Below, in pieces: positions 50,735 to 60,242 of a stretch of 64,000 bases of DNA. The stretch lies in NCBI GenBank assembly GCA_030432695.1, contig JAUILN010000003.1:248001-312000 (forward strand), in the 5' to 3' direction. The position numbers and the translations under genes were made by a program. Numbering within the stretch: position 1 is the first letter of the stretch; each line of letters starts with the position of its first letter. Origin of the DNA: a bacterium (GTDB taxonomy: Bacteria > Planctomycetota > UBA1135 > UBA2386). The notes under the pieces were generated by a model that was given only the letters and a program-made list of their open reading frames with translations, searched no databases and was not told the origin of the DNA.

Positions 50735-51924
50735 GTCGTGGCCTCGTGCGCAGACGTCGAGGAGGAGCCGATCGGTGGCCGGTGGATCGGAGCGGTGCCC
50801 GACAGCTGACGGGCGACCAGCTCGCGGTAGCGACGGCCGCCGTTCTCTGGCGCGAAGCGCTCGCGCGCAGCGTGGCGCGCGGCGACGCCGAGGTCGTGGA
50901 GCCAGCGGGGCTCACGTCCACGAAGCTCCAGAATCGCGTTGGCGAGTGCTCTCGGATCTCCGGAGCGGAACCGCATGCCGGTGCGGCCGGGCTCCACCAG
51001 CGAGGCGGCGCCGCCCTGGTCGGGGACCAGCACCGGCAGGCCAGCGGCCATCGCTTCGGCGACCCCCAGACCGTGCGGTTCGGTGTCGCAGGTGTGGACC
51101 AGCAGGTCGGCGCGACGCAGGAACTCGAGCACGTCGAGCCGGAAGCCGTGGAAGTGGATCCTGCGGCCGGCATCCCGCGCGCGCGCCGCCAGCGCGTGGA
51201 ACAGCCCTCCCGAGCCGAGCACGTCGATGCGCAGGTCGGCGAGCCGTGGCTCGATGCGCAGGGCCTCGAGCAGCACGTCGAGCCGCTTCACCGACTCGAC
51301 CCGCGAGACCACCACGATGCGGCGCAGTGGCCGTTCCCGTAGCGGCAGTGCGCACAGCGCGTCGAGCCGTTCCGCATAGATGAAGTTCTCGGCCACGTCG
51401 ATGCGGGTCGCGGGCACGCCGTGCGCAGCGAGCCGGCTGGCGACGTAGTCCGATACCGCGACGATCCGCACCGGGAACCCGGCGAGCCAGCGCTTGTGCC
51501 CGTAGCTGCCCTTCTCGTCGACGCCGCCGTGCACCACGTGGAGGTGGGCGGTGCGGCCGTGCCGGAACACGCGGAGCGTCTCGAACAGCGCGGCCTGGCG
51601 GACCGAGGTCGTCAGGGTCACCAAGCGCTCGTGGCGGGCGAGTTCGGTCGCGAATGTGTGGGTGAGCGCGGCCCAACCATCGAAGCTGTGGGTGCGGATG
51701 CCGAGCGCGAGCGCCAGCTCCAGGGCTTCACCGGGGGGCGCGCAGAGCGCGGGATCGAAGCCGCCGCTGCGCAGCGCCTCGAGGGTCGCGATCGCCATCC
51801 GCTCGGTGCCGTACAGCCGACCCGAGTGCGAGACGTACAGTGCGCCGTCTCGTCCGCCGGGCTTGCCGACTGCGCCGGAAGCGTCGGTCGCCGATCGGAT
51901 CGTCCCCGGGATTCGCGGCATCAC
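50731..51924 (-). CDS. Glycosyltransferase family 4 enzyme
   Basis: A 397-residue GT-B enzyme. The acceptor domain begins at about residue 28 (ALYVSHSGRLYGTERMAIAT). The donor domain has IVVVSRVESVKRLDVLLEAL near residue 215 and the E-x7-E region TCDTEPHGLGVAEAMAAGLP near 300, followed by GGAASLV. It is the fifth gene of the minus-strand polysaccharide operon and should add one sugar to the lipid-linked unit in the cytoplasm. Start: GTG 51924 overlaps the previous stop as GTGA; an ATG follows immediately at 51921. The C-terminal 25 residues are low complexity. Confidence 0.92.
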   Translation of the reverse strand: MMPRIPGTIRSATDASGAVGKPGGRDGALYVSHSGRLYGTERMAIATLEALRSGGFDPALCAPPGEALELALALGIRTHSFDGWAALTHTFATELARHERLVTLTTSVRQAALFETLRVFRHGRTAHLHVVHGGVDEKGSYGHKRWLAGFPVRIVAVSDYVASRLAAHGVPATRIDVAENFIYAERLDALCALPLRERPLRRIVVVSRVESVKRLDVLLEALRIEPRLADLRIDVLGSGGLFHALAARARDAGRRIHFHGFRLDVLEFLRRADLLVHTCDTEPHGLGVAEAMAAGLPVLVPDQGGAASLVEPGRTGMRFRSGDPRALANAILELRGREPRWLHDLGVAARHAARERFAPENGGRRYRELVARQLSGTAPIHRPPIGSSSTSAHEATT

Positions 51925-53243
51925 CTCGCTCCGGCCAACGCGTCGGCGTCACGGCGCGGCATGGCCGTCTCGATCGGAGCGTCGTCGGGAGCGGGCAACG
52001 CCTTGCCGGTCAGGCTGCAGTGCAGCCGCAGTTCCTGCCAGGACTTCGCTGCCCAGGTGTAGTGCCGCTCGACGCGGGCCCGCGCCGCTTCGCCACAGGC
52101 CCGCCGCCGTGCTTCGTCGTCTGCCAGCGCCCCGAACGCCGTGGTGAGCCCCGCGACCAGCGCCTGGTCGGAGTCGGCCTTCACGCAGATCCCGGCGTCG
52201 GTGCCGACCAGCTCGGGCGGCCCGCCGTGGTCGAGCACCACCGCCGGCTTGCCGCAGGCCATCGCCTCCAGCACGACGCCGCCGCCCGACTCGCGGACCG
52301 ACGGCAGACACAGCACGTCGCAGCCGCGCATGAAGCCCGGGATCGCCTCGACCGCGACGTGGCCGTGGAACCGGATCCGTTCGCCGAGACCGAACGAGCT
52401 GCGCAGGGCCTCGAGCCGCGCGCGCTCGGGACCGTCGCCGACCACGTCGAGCAGGAAGTCGGTCGTGGCGGACCAGCCCGCCAGGGCGCGGATCAGGAAG
52501 TCCACGCCCTTCAGCGGGATCAGCCGACCGCAGTACAGGATGCGCAGCCGGTCGCCGCGCCGCTCGAAGCACGGCTCGAAGCGCTCGATCTCCACCGCGT
52601 TCTCGCTGAGGACCTCGGCCTTGCGTCGTACGCCGAACGGCAGCATGTCGAGCGTGTGGTGATTGGCCGCCAGCACCGCGGAGGCGGTGTGCAGGGTGGT
52701 CCGGAACGGGTCCAGCAGGCGCGCGAGGCCGCGCAGCGCCAGGAAGCGGGTGCGCTCGCGGCGGTCGATCTCCGGGAAGCCCGGCGCGGTGCGCAGGCCG
52801 CCGTTCACCGGACCGAGCACGAACGGCACGCCGAGCTGGCCGAGCTTCGTCGGGTAGCGCGGCGAGATCGGCGAGACGCGTTGGATCGAGTCGATGGAAC
52901 CGGCATCGATCAGCCGACGCGCGATCCTCACTGCCTCGCGGTCGAAGGCCCGTTGGGTGATCGCGTCGAGGAACATCCGGTTGGTCACCCCGCCGCCCTT
53001 CCAGATCCGGTCGTTCCAGGTCTGGATGCGCTTCGCCAACCGCTCGGTGTCGACGTACTCGACCCGCGCCCGCAGGTCGGTGCGCCGCTCCAGCGCCGGG
53101 CGATTGCGGACGTGGGTGATCACCGTCACGTCGGTCCGCTCGGCCAACGACCGCGCCTGGTGCCAGCCGATCAGCGGCTCGCTACCCCACTCCGGATTGC
53201 AGTGGTGCGCGACCAGCAGGATGCGCGGCCGCGACGAACTCAT
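51921..53243 (-). CDS. Glycosyltransferase family 4 enzyme
   Basis: A 440-residue GT-B enzyme starting SRPRILLVAHHCNPEWGSEP, a form seen in GT4 members of polysaccharide loci. The inter-domain and donor regions are ENAVEIERFEP and LRILYCGRLIPLKGVDFLI near residue 225, with the E-x7-E region CLPSVRESGGGVVLEAMACG near 315 and GGPPELVG. It should use a nucleotide sugar in assembling the exopolysaccharide repeat. Its ATG overlaps the GT2 gene's stop as ATGA and its stop overlaps the next start as GTGA. Confidence 0.93.
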   Translation of the reverse strand: MSSSRPRILLVAHHCNPEWGSEPLIGWHQARSLAERTDVTVITHVRNRPALERRTDLRARVEYVDTERLAKRIQTWNDRIWKGGGVTNRMFLDAITQRAFDREAVRIARRLIDAGSIDSIQRVSPISPRYPTKLGQLGVPFVLGPVNGGLRTAPGFPEIDRRERTRFLALRGLARLLDPFRTTLHTASAVLAANHHTLDMLPFGVRRKAEVLSENAVEIERFEPCFERRGDRLRILYCGRLIPLKGVDFLIRALAGWSATTDFLLDVVGDGPERARLEALRSSFGLGERIRFHGHVAVEAIPGFMRGCDVLCLPSVRESGGGVVLEAMACGKPAVVLDHGGPPELVGTDAGICVKADSDQALVAGLTTAFGALADDEARRRACGEAARARVERHYTWAAKSWQELRLHCSLTGKALPAPDDAPIETAMPRRDADALAGAR

Positions 53244-54154
53244 CGCACCGCTCCGCGGGTGAACAGCCGCTTCAGCCGTGCGAACTGCCAGGTGTGCAGC
53301 GACTGGCGGAAGCCGGGGTACTGGTAGCGCTTCTCGCCCTTCAGGCACGAGCGCAGGTAGCCGAGCAGGATCAGCAGGCCGCCGACCACGTACGGCTTCT
53401 CCTTCATCCGCCACGCCGCCGCCGAGATCATGTAGAGCGGGTGGGTGCCGAGGTACCACTGGCCGGTGCCCCAGCGCAGCCGACCGCGGACGATGCCCCG
53501 GTCGGTCGAGCCCATCAGCCGGTGGTGGGTGATCTTCATGTCCTCGTCGTAGACCGACGCGGTGCGGAAGCCGGCCATCCGGGCGCGGTGGAAGTCGATG
53601 CCGTCCCACATCAGCGCCGGGTGCAGGCCGTCGATCGCCTGGAAGCAGGCCTTGCGGTAGAGCTTCCAGCAACCGGCCACCATCTCGTCGATCAGGAACT
53701 CCTCGACCAGGCCGTGCGGCTCCTTGCGGTAGACCTTGCCGCTCAGCGAGCCGAGCTTCGGGTCGGCCTCGAAGTGGCCGAGCGCCGCCTCGATGTAGCG
53801 CGGCCCGAAGGTGAGATCGGCGTCGACCTTGGCCACGTAGTCCCACTCGACGTCGACCGCGGCGAGCCCTTCGTTGAAGGCGTCGACCACGCCGCCGCCG
53901 AGCTTGCGGCTGCCACGGTCCTTGCGGGCGATCACCCGGATCCAGTCGTGGCGCGCCGCGTAGTCCTCGGCGATCTTGTTGGTGTCGTCGGTGGAGCCGT
54001 CGTCGACGACCACCAGACGCACCGGCGTCAGGGTCTGCGCGACCAGCGAGTCGAGGAGGCCCGGCAGCAGATCGGCTTCGTTGCGGCAGGGGACGACCAC
54101 GGCGACGCGACGGTGCGCGTAGTGCGGTGCGGCTTCGTTCATGGGGTCGTTCAC
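53240..54154 (-). CDS. Glycosyltransferase family 2 enzyme
   Basis: About 304 residues. The GT-A core is complete: VAVVVPCRNEADLLPGLLDS near residue 17, VVVDDGSTDDT near 48, KVDADLTFGPRYIEA with the metal-binding Asp pair near 107, and the acceptor-side motif ALMWDGIDFHRARMAGFR near 180. Two hydrophobic stretches (YMISAAAWRMK, VVGGLLILLGYL, residues about 245-270) may associate with the membrane. GTG 54154 overlaps the preceding stop as GTGA; ATG 54142 is the alternative. It belongs to the minus-strand exopolysaccharide operon. Confidence 0.93.
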   Translation of the reverse strand: MNDPMNEAAPHYAHRRVAVVVPCRNEADLLPGLLDSLVAQTLTPVRLVVVDDGSTDDTNKIAEDYAARHDWIRVIARKDRGSRKLGGGVVDAFNEGLAAVDVEWDYVAKVDADLTFGPRYIEAALGHFEADPKLGSLSGKVYRKEPHGLVEEFLIDEMVAGCWKLYRKACFQAIDGLHPALMWDGIDFHRARMAGFRTASVYDEDMKITHHRLMGSTDRGIVRGRLRWGTGQWYLGTHPLYMISAAAWRMKEKPYVVGGLLILLGYLRSCLKGEKRYQYPGFRQSLHTWQFARLKRLFTRGAVR

Positions 54155-56484
54155 AGGTGGACGGTCTCCGGCTCGCGGGACTCGGGAGCACGCGAGGTGC
54201 CATTCCCGGGGATGCCCCGTTCCGAGGCGGTCGGGTCGGTGGAGGCGTTCGGCTCGTCGGGCGGTGGTGCGCCACGCTCGATCGCGGCGCAGAGCCGCGC
54301 GGCATTGCGGTGCAGGTCGAACTCGCGCTCCACCAGGTCGCGGCCGGCGCGCGCGTGGCGGGCGGCGGTCTCTGGCGCGCAGAGGATGCCGCGGAGTGCG
54401 GCACGCAGCGCGTCGACGTCGCCGGGCGGGACGCAGAGGCCGGTGCGTCCTTCGAGCACCAGCTCGGGCACCCCGGACAGCGCGGTCGAGACCACCGGCA
54501 GGCCGACCGCCATCGCTTCCATCAGCACCACCGGCACGCCGTCGCGGTCGCCGTCGGGCGAGATCCGGCAGGGCAGCGCGAACAGCGCGGACTCGTCGAA
54601 CAGCTCCAGGATGCGGTCGCGGTCGACTACCCCGGCAAACTCCACCTGGTCCTGGATGCCGAGGATGGCGGCGCGCTCCTGCAGGTGCCCCAGTTCGGGG
54701 CCGTCGCCGGCCAGCACCACGCGCAGGCGCGGGTCCTCCTCGAGCAGCGGTGCCGCGGCGTCGAGCAGCAGGTCGAAGCCCTTCTTGGGCACCAGCCGGC
54801 CGACGCCGAGCAGCGTCCGGCGTTCGCCCTGCACGTTGCGCTCGGCGTCGCGGAACGCGAAGCAGGCGGTGTCGACGCCGCAGTGGACGATGCCGATGCG
54901 GGACGCGGGCAGGCCGGTGCGCTCGGTGAGGAACCGGCGGTTGAACTCCGAGATCGTCACGAAGCAGGCCGCGCGCTGCACCTTCTCGCGGAGCAGCGAC
55001 TCCTCGACGTACAGGTCGTTGGCGTGCGCCGTGACGCTGAACGGGATCCGCAGCACCCGGCAGGCATACATCGCGATGCTGGCCGGCGCGTGGGCGAAGT
55101 GGACGTGCAGGTGGCGCACGCGCGCGCGCTCCAGCCGACCGGCCAGATCGAGGCCGGCGATCCACCAGGCGACGACCTTCGGCCGCTTGCCGTGCGACGC
55201 GAAGCGGCCGCACAGTCCGTCGCGCAGGGCGACGAGGCCGGTGGTGACCGCGCGGATCGGGTGGCGCAGTGCCGTGGCCAGGGCGCCGCGCAAGAGCCGC
55301 GCGCGGCTGGCGTACAGCACCTCGGTCTCGGCGACGAACGGCCTCGCGGTCTCGTCGAGGCGCGCGACGTCGGTCGGGTGCATCGAGAAGGTTCGGATCG
55401 AGACACCCTTCTCCCGCAGGCTCAGGACCTCACGGAACACGAAGGTGCCGGAGACCGAGGGCAGTTCGGGAGCGAACCAGCCGAGCGGCCCCGTTGCGGC
55501 ACCGGCGGCGCGACTCTTGCGCAGATCGGACGACATCTCTCCCCACCACACGGGCAGCTTCACGGCGTAGGTGTGCAGCGCGTGGGCCACCGCGTGGCTG
55601 GCCCGCAGGCCGTTGCCGCACTCGAGGACGAAGCGGCGCGCGACCAGCGCCATGAACAGGCCGAGCGCGAGGCTCGCGACCCACAGCGGCCAGAACGGCA
55701 ATGCCACCAGCAGGCCGAGCAGCACGAGCTGGCCGATACGGCGCCTTCCGGCCCGCGCCGCGAAGGCCTGTGGGTAGCGGGCGCGCACGTTGCTGCGCGA
55801 CTCGCCGACCCGCAGCGCGCGGCTCCACCAGTCGCGGAAGCCGCGCAGATCGACGTCGTGGCCGGCCATCAGCACGTCGAGGCGCGCCACCGCGAAGCCC
55901 TGCCGCGCGGCGCGGTGGCAGAGGTCGGGGTCCTCGCCGTAGCGCAGGGTCTCGTCGTAGCCGTGCAGCGCGCGGACCACTTCGCCGCGCCACAGGCCGG
56001 CGCCGCCGATCGCCGCGACGCGGCCGGTGCGCGCGTCCCAGTCGAGGCCGTGGGTGGCGTTCCAGAGATTGCGGTCGAGACCGGTCTCGCGCAGCCGGCC
56101 GGCCACGCCGCACAGCTCCGGGTCGTCACGCAATGCCGCGAGCGCCTCCGGCAGCCAGCCCGGCTCCAGCGTCATGTCGCCGTCGACGAAGTGGATCAGC
56201 GTGCCGCGGGCCTCGCGGAGGCCGACGTTGCGCGCGTGCGCCGCGCCCGAGCGGGGCCGGTCGACGTCGATCACCCGGACCCCGTCGCCGCGGCGGCGGG
56301 CCCGCTCGACGCTGCCGTCGCGTGAGCCGCTGTCGACGTACAGCACCTCGGTGGTGCAGGGCGCACGCGTGGCTGCGGCGATCGCCGCGTCGAGGGCGCG
56401 GTCGAGCAGCAGGCCTTCGTCGAGACCGATCACCACGATCGACAGGTCGACCGGGGCGAGGAGTTCCTGGTGCGCGTCGTTCAT
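54151..56484 (-). CDS. Fusion glycosyltransferase: GT2, membrane segment, GT4
   Basis: A 777-residue protein. Residues 12-240 are a GT2 enzyme (LSIVVIGLDEGLLLDRAL, LYVDSGSRDGS, HFVDGDMTLEPGWL, YGEDPDLCHRA). Residues about 248-285 form one or two hydrophobic helices (IGQLVLLGLLVALPFWPLW). From about 331 a GT4 domain begins with APELPSVSGTFVFREVLSLR and continues to the E-x7-E region (DGVPVVLMEAMAVGLPVVST near residue 645) and ends around 745. The GT4 subtype, with its PSVSGTFVFRE opening, is the same as that at the end of the 1599-residue protein in the window. One chain could add two successive sugars at the membrane. Both overlaps with neighbours are four bases. Confidence 0.92.
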   Translation of the reverse strand: MNDAHQELLAPVDLSIVVIGLDEGLLLDRALDAAIAAATRAPCTTEVLYVDSGSRDGSVERARRRGDGVRVIDVDRPRSGAAHARNVGLREARGTLIHFVDGDMTLEPGWLPEALAALRDDPELCGVAGRLRETGLDRNLWNATHGLDWDARTGRVAAIGGAGLWRGEVVRALHGYDETLRYGEDPDLCHRAARQGFAVARLDVLMAGHDVDLRGFRDWWSRALRVGESRSNVRARYPQAFAARAGRRRIGQLVLLGLLVALPFWPLWVASLALGLFMALVARRFVLECGNGLRASHAVAHALHTYAVKLPVWWGEMSSDLRKSRAAGAATGPLGWFAPELPSVSGTFVFREVLSLREKGVSIRTFSMHPTDVARLDETARPFVAETEVLYASRARLLRGALATALRHPIRAVTTGLVALRDGLCGRFASHGKRPKVVAWWIAGLDLAGRLERARVRHLHVHFAHAPASIAMYACRVLRIPFSVTAHANDLYVEESLLREKVQRAACFVTISEFNRRFLTERTGLPASRIGIVHCGVDTACFAFRDAERNVQGERRTLLGVGRLVPKKGFDLLLDAAAPLLEEDPRLRVVLAGDGPELGHLQERAAILGIQDQVEFAGVVDRDRILELFDESALFALPCRISPDGDRDGVPVVLMEAMAVGLPVVSTALSGVPELVLEGRTGLCVPPGDVDALRAALRGILCAPETAARHARAGRDLVEREFDLHRNAARLCAAIERGAPPPDEPNASTDPTASERGIPGNGTSRAPESREPETVHL

Positions 56485-59021
56485 GTCGACTTCCTCAGGT
56501 CGGCGCGGTCGTGCGAACGCTCGGCTTGCACCATGTGCAGGGACTGGGCCCACTCGCGGGTGCGGTGGGTCAGGGCGACCAGCGCCGCGGTCACGAGCCC
56601 GTGCTGCTTGTGGAAGTAGCGCCATCGGCTGTCGCGGAAGAACCGCGCGGCCTGGCCGGCGCGGACCACCTGACCCGAGGCGCGGGCGCTGACGCCGCCG
56701 ACGTGGACCACCTGCACGTCGGGCAGGAAGTGGATCTCGTGGCCGGCGCGGTGCGCGCGCAGGCACCAGTCGGTCTCCTCGAAGTAGAGGAAGAAGCGTT
56801 GGTCGAGCGGGCCGACCTGTTCCCAGACCGAGCGGCGGATCATCAGCGACGCGCCCGACACCCAGTCGACCGGGCCGGGCCGGGTCGGGGCCTCGGCGTC
56901 GCGCAGGAAGCAGCCGAGCAGGCGTGCCACGCCCTCCCACTGCCGCGACAGCTCGGAGCGGAGCGAGGGGAAGCGCTGGGTGGAGATCTGCAGCTGGCCG
57001 TCGAGACCGATCAACTGCGGGCCGGCGGCGGCGGCGCCCGGGTGTTCGTCGAGCCACGCGACCATCCGCGCCAGCGAGCCGGGTGGCGCCAGCGCGTCGG
57101 GGTTGAGCAGCAGCAGGTAGTCGCCGCGGCAGGCGCGGCTGCCGAGGTTGCAGCCCTTGGCGAAGCCGACGTTGGTCTCGCAGGCGATGACCTCGACCTC
57201 GGGGTGCGCGGCCCGCACGCGCTCGACGGTGTCGTCCTCGCTGTGCGAGTCGACCACCACGATCTCGTGGCTCGGGATGCCGTCGAGTCCGCCTTCCCGC
57301 AGCGACCGCAGCAGCTCGAGCACCGCGTCGGCGGACTTGTAGGACACCGTGACGATCGAGAGTCGGGGTCGTTCGGCGGGGTTCATGTCGTGGTCCTCGG
57401 ATGCCGTGGATGGATTGGTCTCCGGGGCGGTCGCGCGTGGCCGGCCGAACCGGCGCGCGATGCGCGAGGAGATGGCCCGCCGACCTGGCGCATCGAGCAG
57501 CAGGAACCAGGAGGCCGCGAGGGTGGCGGCCAGCACCGCCGGTCCGAATCCGCACAGCCACCAGACCGCGGGCCAACGCCCGTCTCCCGCCGGCGAGCCG
57601 AACACGGCGCGCAGCGCCACCGCCGGCAACACCGCGCACAGTCCCGGCAGCAACACATCGCGCAGCAACGCCGAGCGCGGCAGCCGGAAGCCCGGCCACG
57701 CGAACCACAGGAGGCCCAGGGAGGCTCCCGCCTGGACCGTCGCCGACGCCACCGCCGCGCCGGCCATGCCACCCTTCCAGGCGCCGAGCGGGATGAGCGT
57801 CACGCCGGCGACCAGCCAGGCGATCGCGTAGCCGAACTCGGCGCGCGGGCGCGTGAGGCCGCGCAGCACCGAGGTGGTGGGGCCGGTCGCCAGATGCACG
57901 TAGCCGCCGAGGGCCAGGACCTGCAGCGCGAAGGCGATGTCGGGCCGGCTCTCGCCGATCCACGCCTGCAGCACCGGCTCGGGCGCGGCGACGAACAGGC
58001 CGGCGGCCAGCGCCGAGAACGCGGCGATCGCGCGGGTCGCGACCCGCAGCAGGCGGGCGGTCTCCTCGTTGGCGCGCACCCCGGCCTCGGCGGCGGCGGG
58101 CACCAGCGGGGCGAGGGCCTGCATCGGCAGCCCCGCGGCGGTCTGCACCAGCTTGCGCGCGACCTCGAAGGCGCCCGCGATCTCCATCGACAGCACCTGC
58201 GCCAGCGCCATCCGGTCGACCGACGCGATGCCGAGGTGGATCGTGCCGAGGATCTGCATCGAGCCGCCGAAGCGGATCATCTCGTGCCAGGCGGCGCGGT
58301 CGATGCGACCCGGCCAGACGTTCAGACCGGGGATCGAGCGGCGCGCGGCGAGGCGGTGGACCGGCAGTGGCGCGAGCACGCGGAACGCGAACGCCGCGCC
58401 GAGCCCGGGCAGGCCGAAGCCCTGGTGGAGCATGAGCCAGATCAGGCCGGCTTCCAACAGCGAGCAGACGGTGTCGACCGAGCGGACCCAGGCGTAGCGC
58501 TGCAGGCCTTCGAGGGTGCTCTGCCAGCCGCCGAGGATCAGGCTGGCGAAGGTCGCCGCGGTGGCGATGCGCAGCGCCCACGCGGCATCGGGCACCAGTT
58601 CCGCCGAGGTGCCGAGCACGGTCGCCACGCCGGGTGCCGCGATCCACAGCGCGGTGCCGACCACCACCGCGAACACCGCGCCGATCGTGGCGGTGGTGCG
58701 CAGGGTGGCCTCGATCCGGTCCTCGCGGCCCTGCGCCGAGTGTCTCGCGACCAGCGACACCGCCGCACCGACGAAGCCGATCCGGTGGATGCCGAGGATC
58801 CCCAGCGCCAGGAACAGCACCGCCCAGAAGCCGAACGCCTCGAAGCCGATCGTCGCCAGCACGTACGGCGTGAGCACGAAGCGGGTCGCGAGGTTCAGGA
58901 CCTGACCGCCCATACCCACCATGGCGCCCGACAGCACACGGCGGTGGGCTCCCGCACGGGTCGAGCCCTCGCGGTCGGCGGCGGGTGGAATGGGGGCCGC
59001 TGTGCTGGGTGTCTGCGCCAT
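56481..59021 (-). CDS. Fusion of a Wzx-type flippase and a GT2 glycosyltransferase
   Basis: An uninterrupted frame of 846 residues (ATG 59021). Residues about 35-500 are a polysaccharide-transport flippase with some twelve hydrophobic helices, opening RVLSGAMVGMGGQVLNLATR and FVLTPYVLATIGFEAFGFW. The frame then runs without a stop into a GT2 domain from residue 546 (RLSIVTVSYKSADAVLELL, VVDSHSEDDTVERV, NVGFAKGCNLGSRACRGDYL, FLYFEETDWCLRAH) of the rhamnosyltransferase type. An internal ATG at 57386 could allow separate translation of the GT2, but no stop lies between. It is the first gene of the minus operon and should flip the lipid-linked repeat unit across the inner membrane. Confidence 0.88.
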   Translation of the reverse strand: MAQTPSTAAPIPPAADREGSTRAGAHRRVLSGAMVGMGGQVLNLATRFVLTPYVLATIGFEAFGFWAVLFLALGILGIHRIGFVGAAVSLVARHSAQGREDRIEATLRTTATIGAVFAVVVGTALWIAAPGVATVLGTSAELVPDAAWALRIATAATFASLILGGWQSTLEGLQRYAWVRSVDTVCSLLEAGLIWLMLHQGFGLPGLGAAFAFRVLAPLPVHRLAARRSIPGLNVWPGRIDRAAWHEMIRFGGSMQILGTIHLGIASVDRMALAQVLSMEIAGAFEVARKLVQTAAGLPMQALAPLVPAAAEAGVRANEETARLLRVATRAIAAFSALAAGLFVAAPEPVLQAWIGESRPDIAFALQVLALGGYVHLATGPTTSVLRGLTRPRAEFGYAIAWLVAGVTLIPLGAWKGGMAGAAVASATVQAGASLGLLWFAWPGFRLPRSALLRDVLLPGLCAVLPAVALRAVFGSPAGDGRWPAVWWLCGFGPAVLAATLAASWFLLLDAPGRRAISSRIARRFGRPRATAPETNPSTASEDHDMNPAERPRLSIVTVSYKSADAVLELLRSLREGGLDGIPSHEIVVVDSHSEDDTVERVRAAHPEVEVIACETNVGFAKGCNLGSRACRGDYLLLLNPDALAPPGSLARMVAWLDEHPGAAAAGPQLIGLDGQLQISTQRFPSLRSELSRQWEGVARLLGCFLRDAEAPTRPGPVDWVSGASLMIRRSVWEQVGPLDQRFFLYFEETDWCLRAHRAGHEIHFLPDVQVVHVGGVSARASGQVVRAGQAARFFRDSRWRYFHKQHGLVTAALVALTHRTREWAQSLHMVQAERSHDRADLRKST

Positions 59022-59155
59022 GGTGTCCGGATCGAGGCACTCACGGCCCCCGGGAACCCAGGAGCACCGCGCGTGCCGATCGGTGCGCGGATCGGAACGG
59101 AACACCTGCACCGGTGTGGGGCGGCCTGGTCCGTCCGTTGCTCGGGTGGATCGTG
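59022..59155. promoter_or_regulatory. Shared divergent promoter region of the exopolysaccharide locus
   Basis: The 134 bases between the flippase gene and the Wza-type gene must drive both arms of the locus. Two symmetrical sequences lie in it: CCGATC-(8)-GATCGG at 59076-59095 and the palindrome CACCGGTG near 59109. Either could be an operator; no promoter boxes are convincing. Confidence 0.45.
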
Positions 59156-60217
59156 ATGGGTCACGGTCACAAGACGAGACACTCCGCTGCCGCGCTCGGC
59201 GGCATCCTCCTGGGGCTGCTCGCCAGCTGCGCCTGGCAGATCGAGCCCGAGGAGTTCGCGCGCGCGGAGGAGATCCGCCCCGAACTGGATGCCGACGCCG
59301 ATCCGTTCGGCAAGAGCGCGGTGCCGACCGAGGACCTCACCGCACCGCTGTCGGTGCCGGCACCGTCGACCCTCGACTACCGCATCGGGCCCGGTGACGA
59401 ACTCGTCGTGACCGTGGTCGGCAACTCCGAACTCAGCGGCGAGCGGGTGGTCGGTCCCGACGGAGCGATCGGCATGCCGTTGATCGGGGCGCTGAAGCTC
59501 GGCGGGATGACCCGCAACGAGTCGTCGACGGCGATCTCGGAGCAGCTCGCGCCATTCTTCGATGCCCCGCCGTCGGTGTGGGTCGAGGTCACCAGGTACG
59601 AGAACAACAAGGTCTACGTGCTCGGCCGCGTCGAGCTGCCGGGCCTCGTCGAGCTGAAGGGCAACGGCTCGCTGCTGCAGGTCCTGGCCGAGGCCGGTGG
59701 TCTGCCGGTCCGCGAGTTCCGCAGCTTCATGGCCCGTTGCGCGATCATCCGCGGCCGCGACCAGCTGTTCTGGATCGACCTGTTGGAGCTGCTGCAGGGC
59801 GGCAACCTGGCGTTGAACATCCCGCTGCGCAACGGCGACGTGGTCTACATCCCCGACTCCGAGGACACGCTGGTGTTCGTGATGGGCGAGGTGCGGACGC
59901 CGGGTGCGGTGCCGATCAAGGTGCGCCTCAATCTGGTGCAGGCTCTGGCGATGGCCGGCGGCCCCACCGAGGACGCCGAGCTCGAGTCGGTGTGGCTGGT
60001 GCGACCCGACGCCGAGGGCAAGCTCGCGCACGGCCCGGTGCGCATCGACTTCAAGCGGGTGGTCGAGACCGCGGACTTCACCGGCAACGTGTGGCTCAAG
60101 CCGGGCGACATCATCTACGTGGCCCGCTTGGGCCTGGGCGACCTGAACTACGTGCTGCGCAAGCTGCAGCCGGCGCTGACCTCGATCAGCCTCGGTGCGG
60201 TGCTGCTGAACGACTGA
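59156..60217 (+). CDS. Wza-type polysaccharide export lipoprotein
   Basis: A 353-residue outer-membrane export protein. ATG 59156 gives a lipoprotein signal with lipidated Cys25 (GGILLGLLASC). The polysaccharide export domain starts DYRIGPGDELVVTVVG near residue 80, followed by two SLBB-type domains (NNKVYVLGRVELPGLVELKG near 145 and LVFVMGEVRTPGAVPI near 240). It should form the ring-shaped exit channel across periplasm and outer membrane. It is the first gene of the plus arm, 25 bases before the chain-length protein gene. Confidence 0.94.
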   Translation: MGHGHKTRHSAAALGGILLGLLASCAWQIEPEEFARAEEIRPELDADADPFGKSAVPTEDLTAPLSVPAPSTLDYRIGPGDELVVTVVGNSELSGERVVGPDGAIGMPLIGALKLGGMTRNESSTAISEQLAPFFDAPPSVWVEVTRYENNKVYVLGRVELPGLVELKGNGSLLQVLAEAGGLPVREFRSFMARCAIIRGRDQLFWIDLLELLQGGNLALNIPLRNGDVVYIPDSEDTLVFVMGEVRTPGAVPIKVRLNLVQALAMAGGPTEDAELESVWLVRPDAEGKLAHGPVRIDFKRVVETADFTGNVWLKPGDIIYVARLGLGDLNYVLRKLQPALTSISLGAVLLND

Positions 60218-60242
60218 CCCTCCGGCCCGGCCGGTCAGGTCG

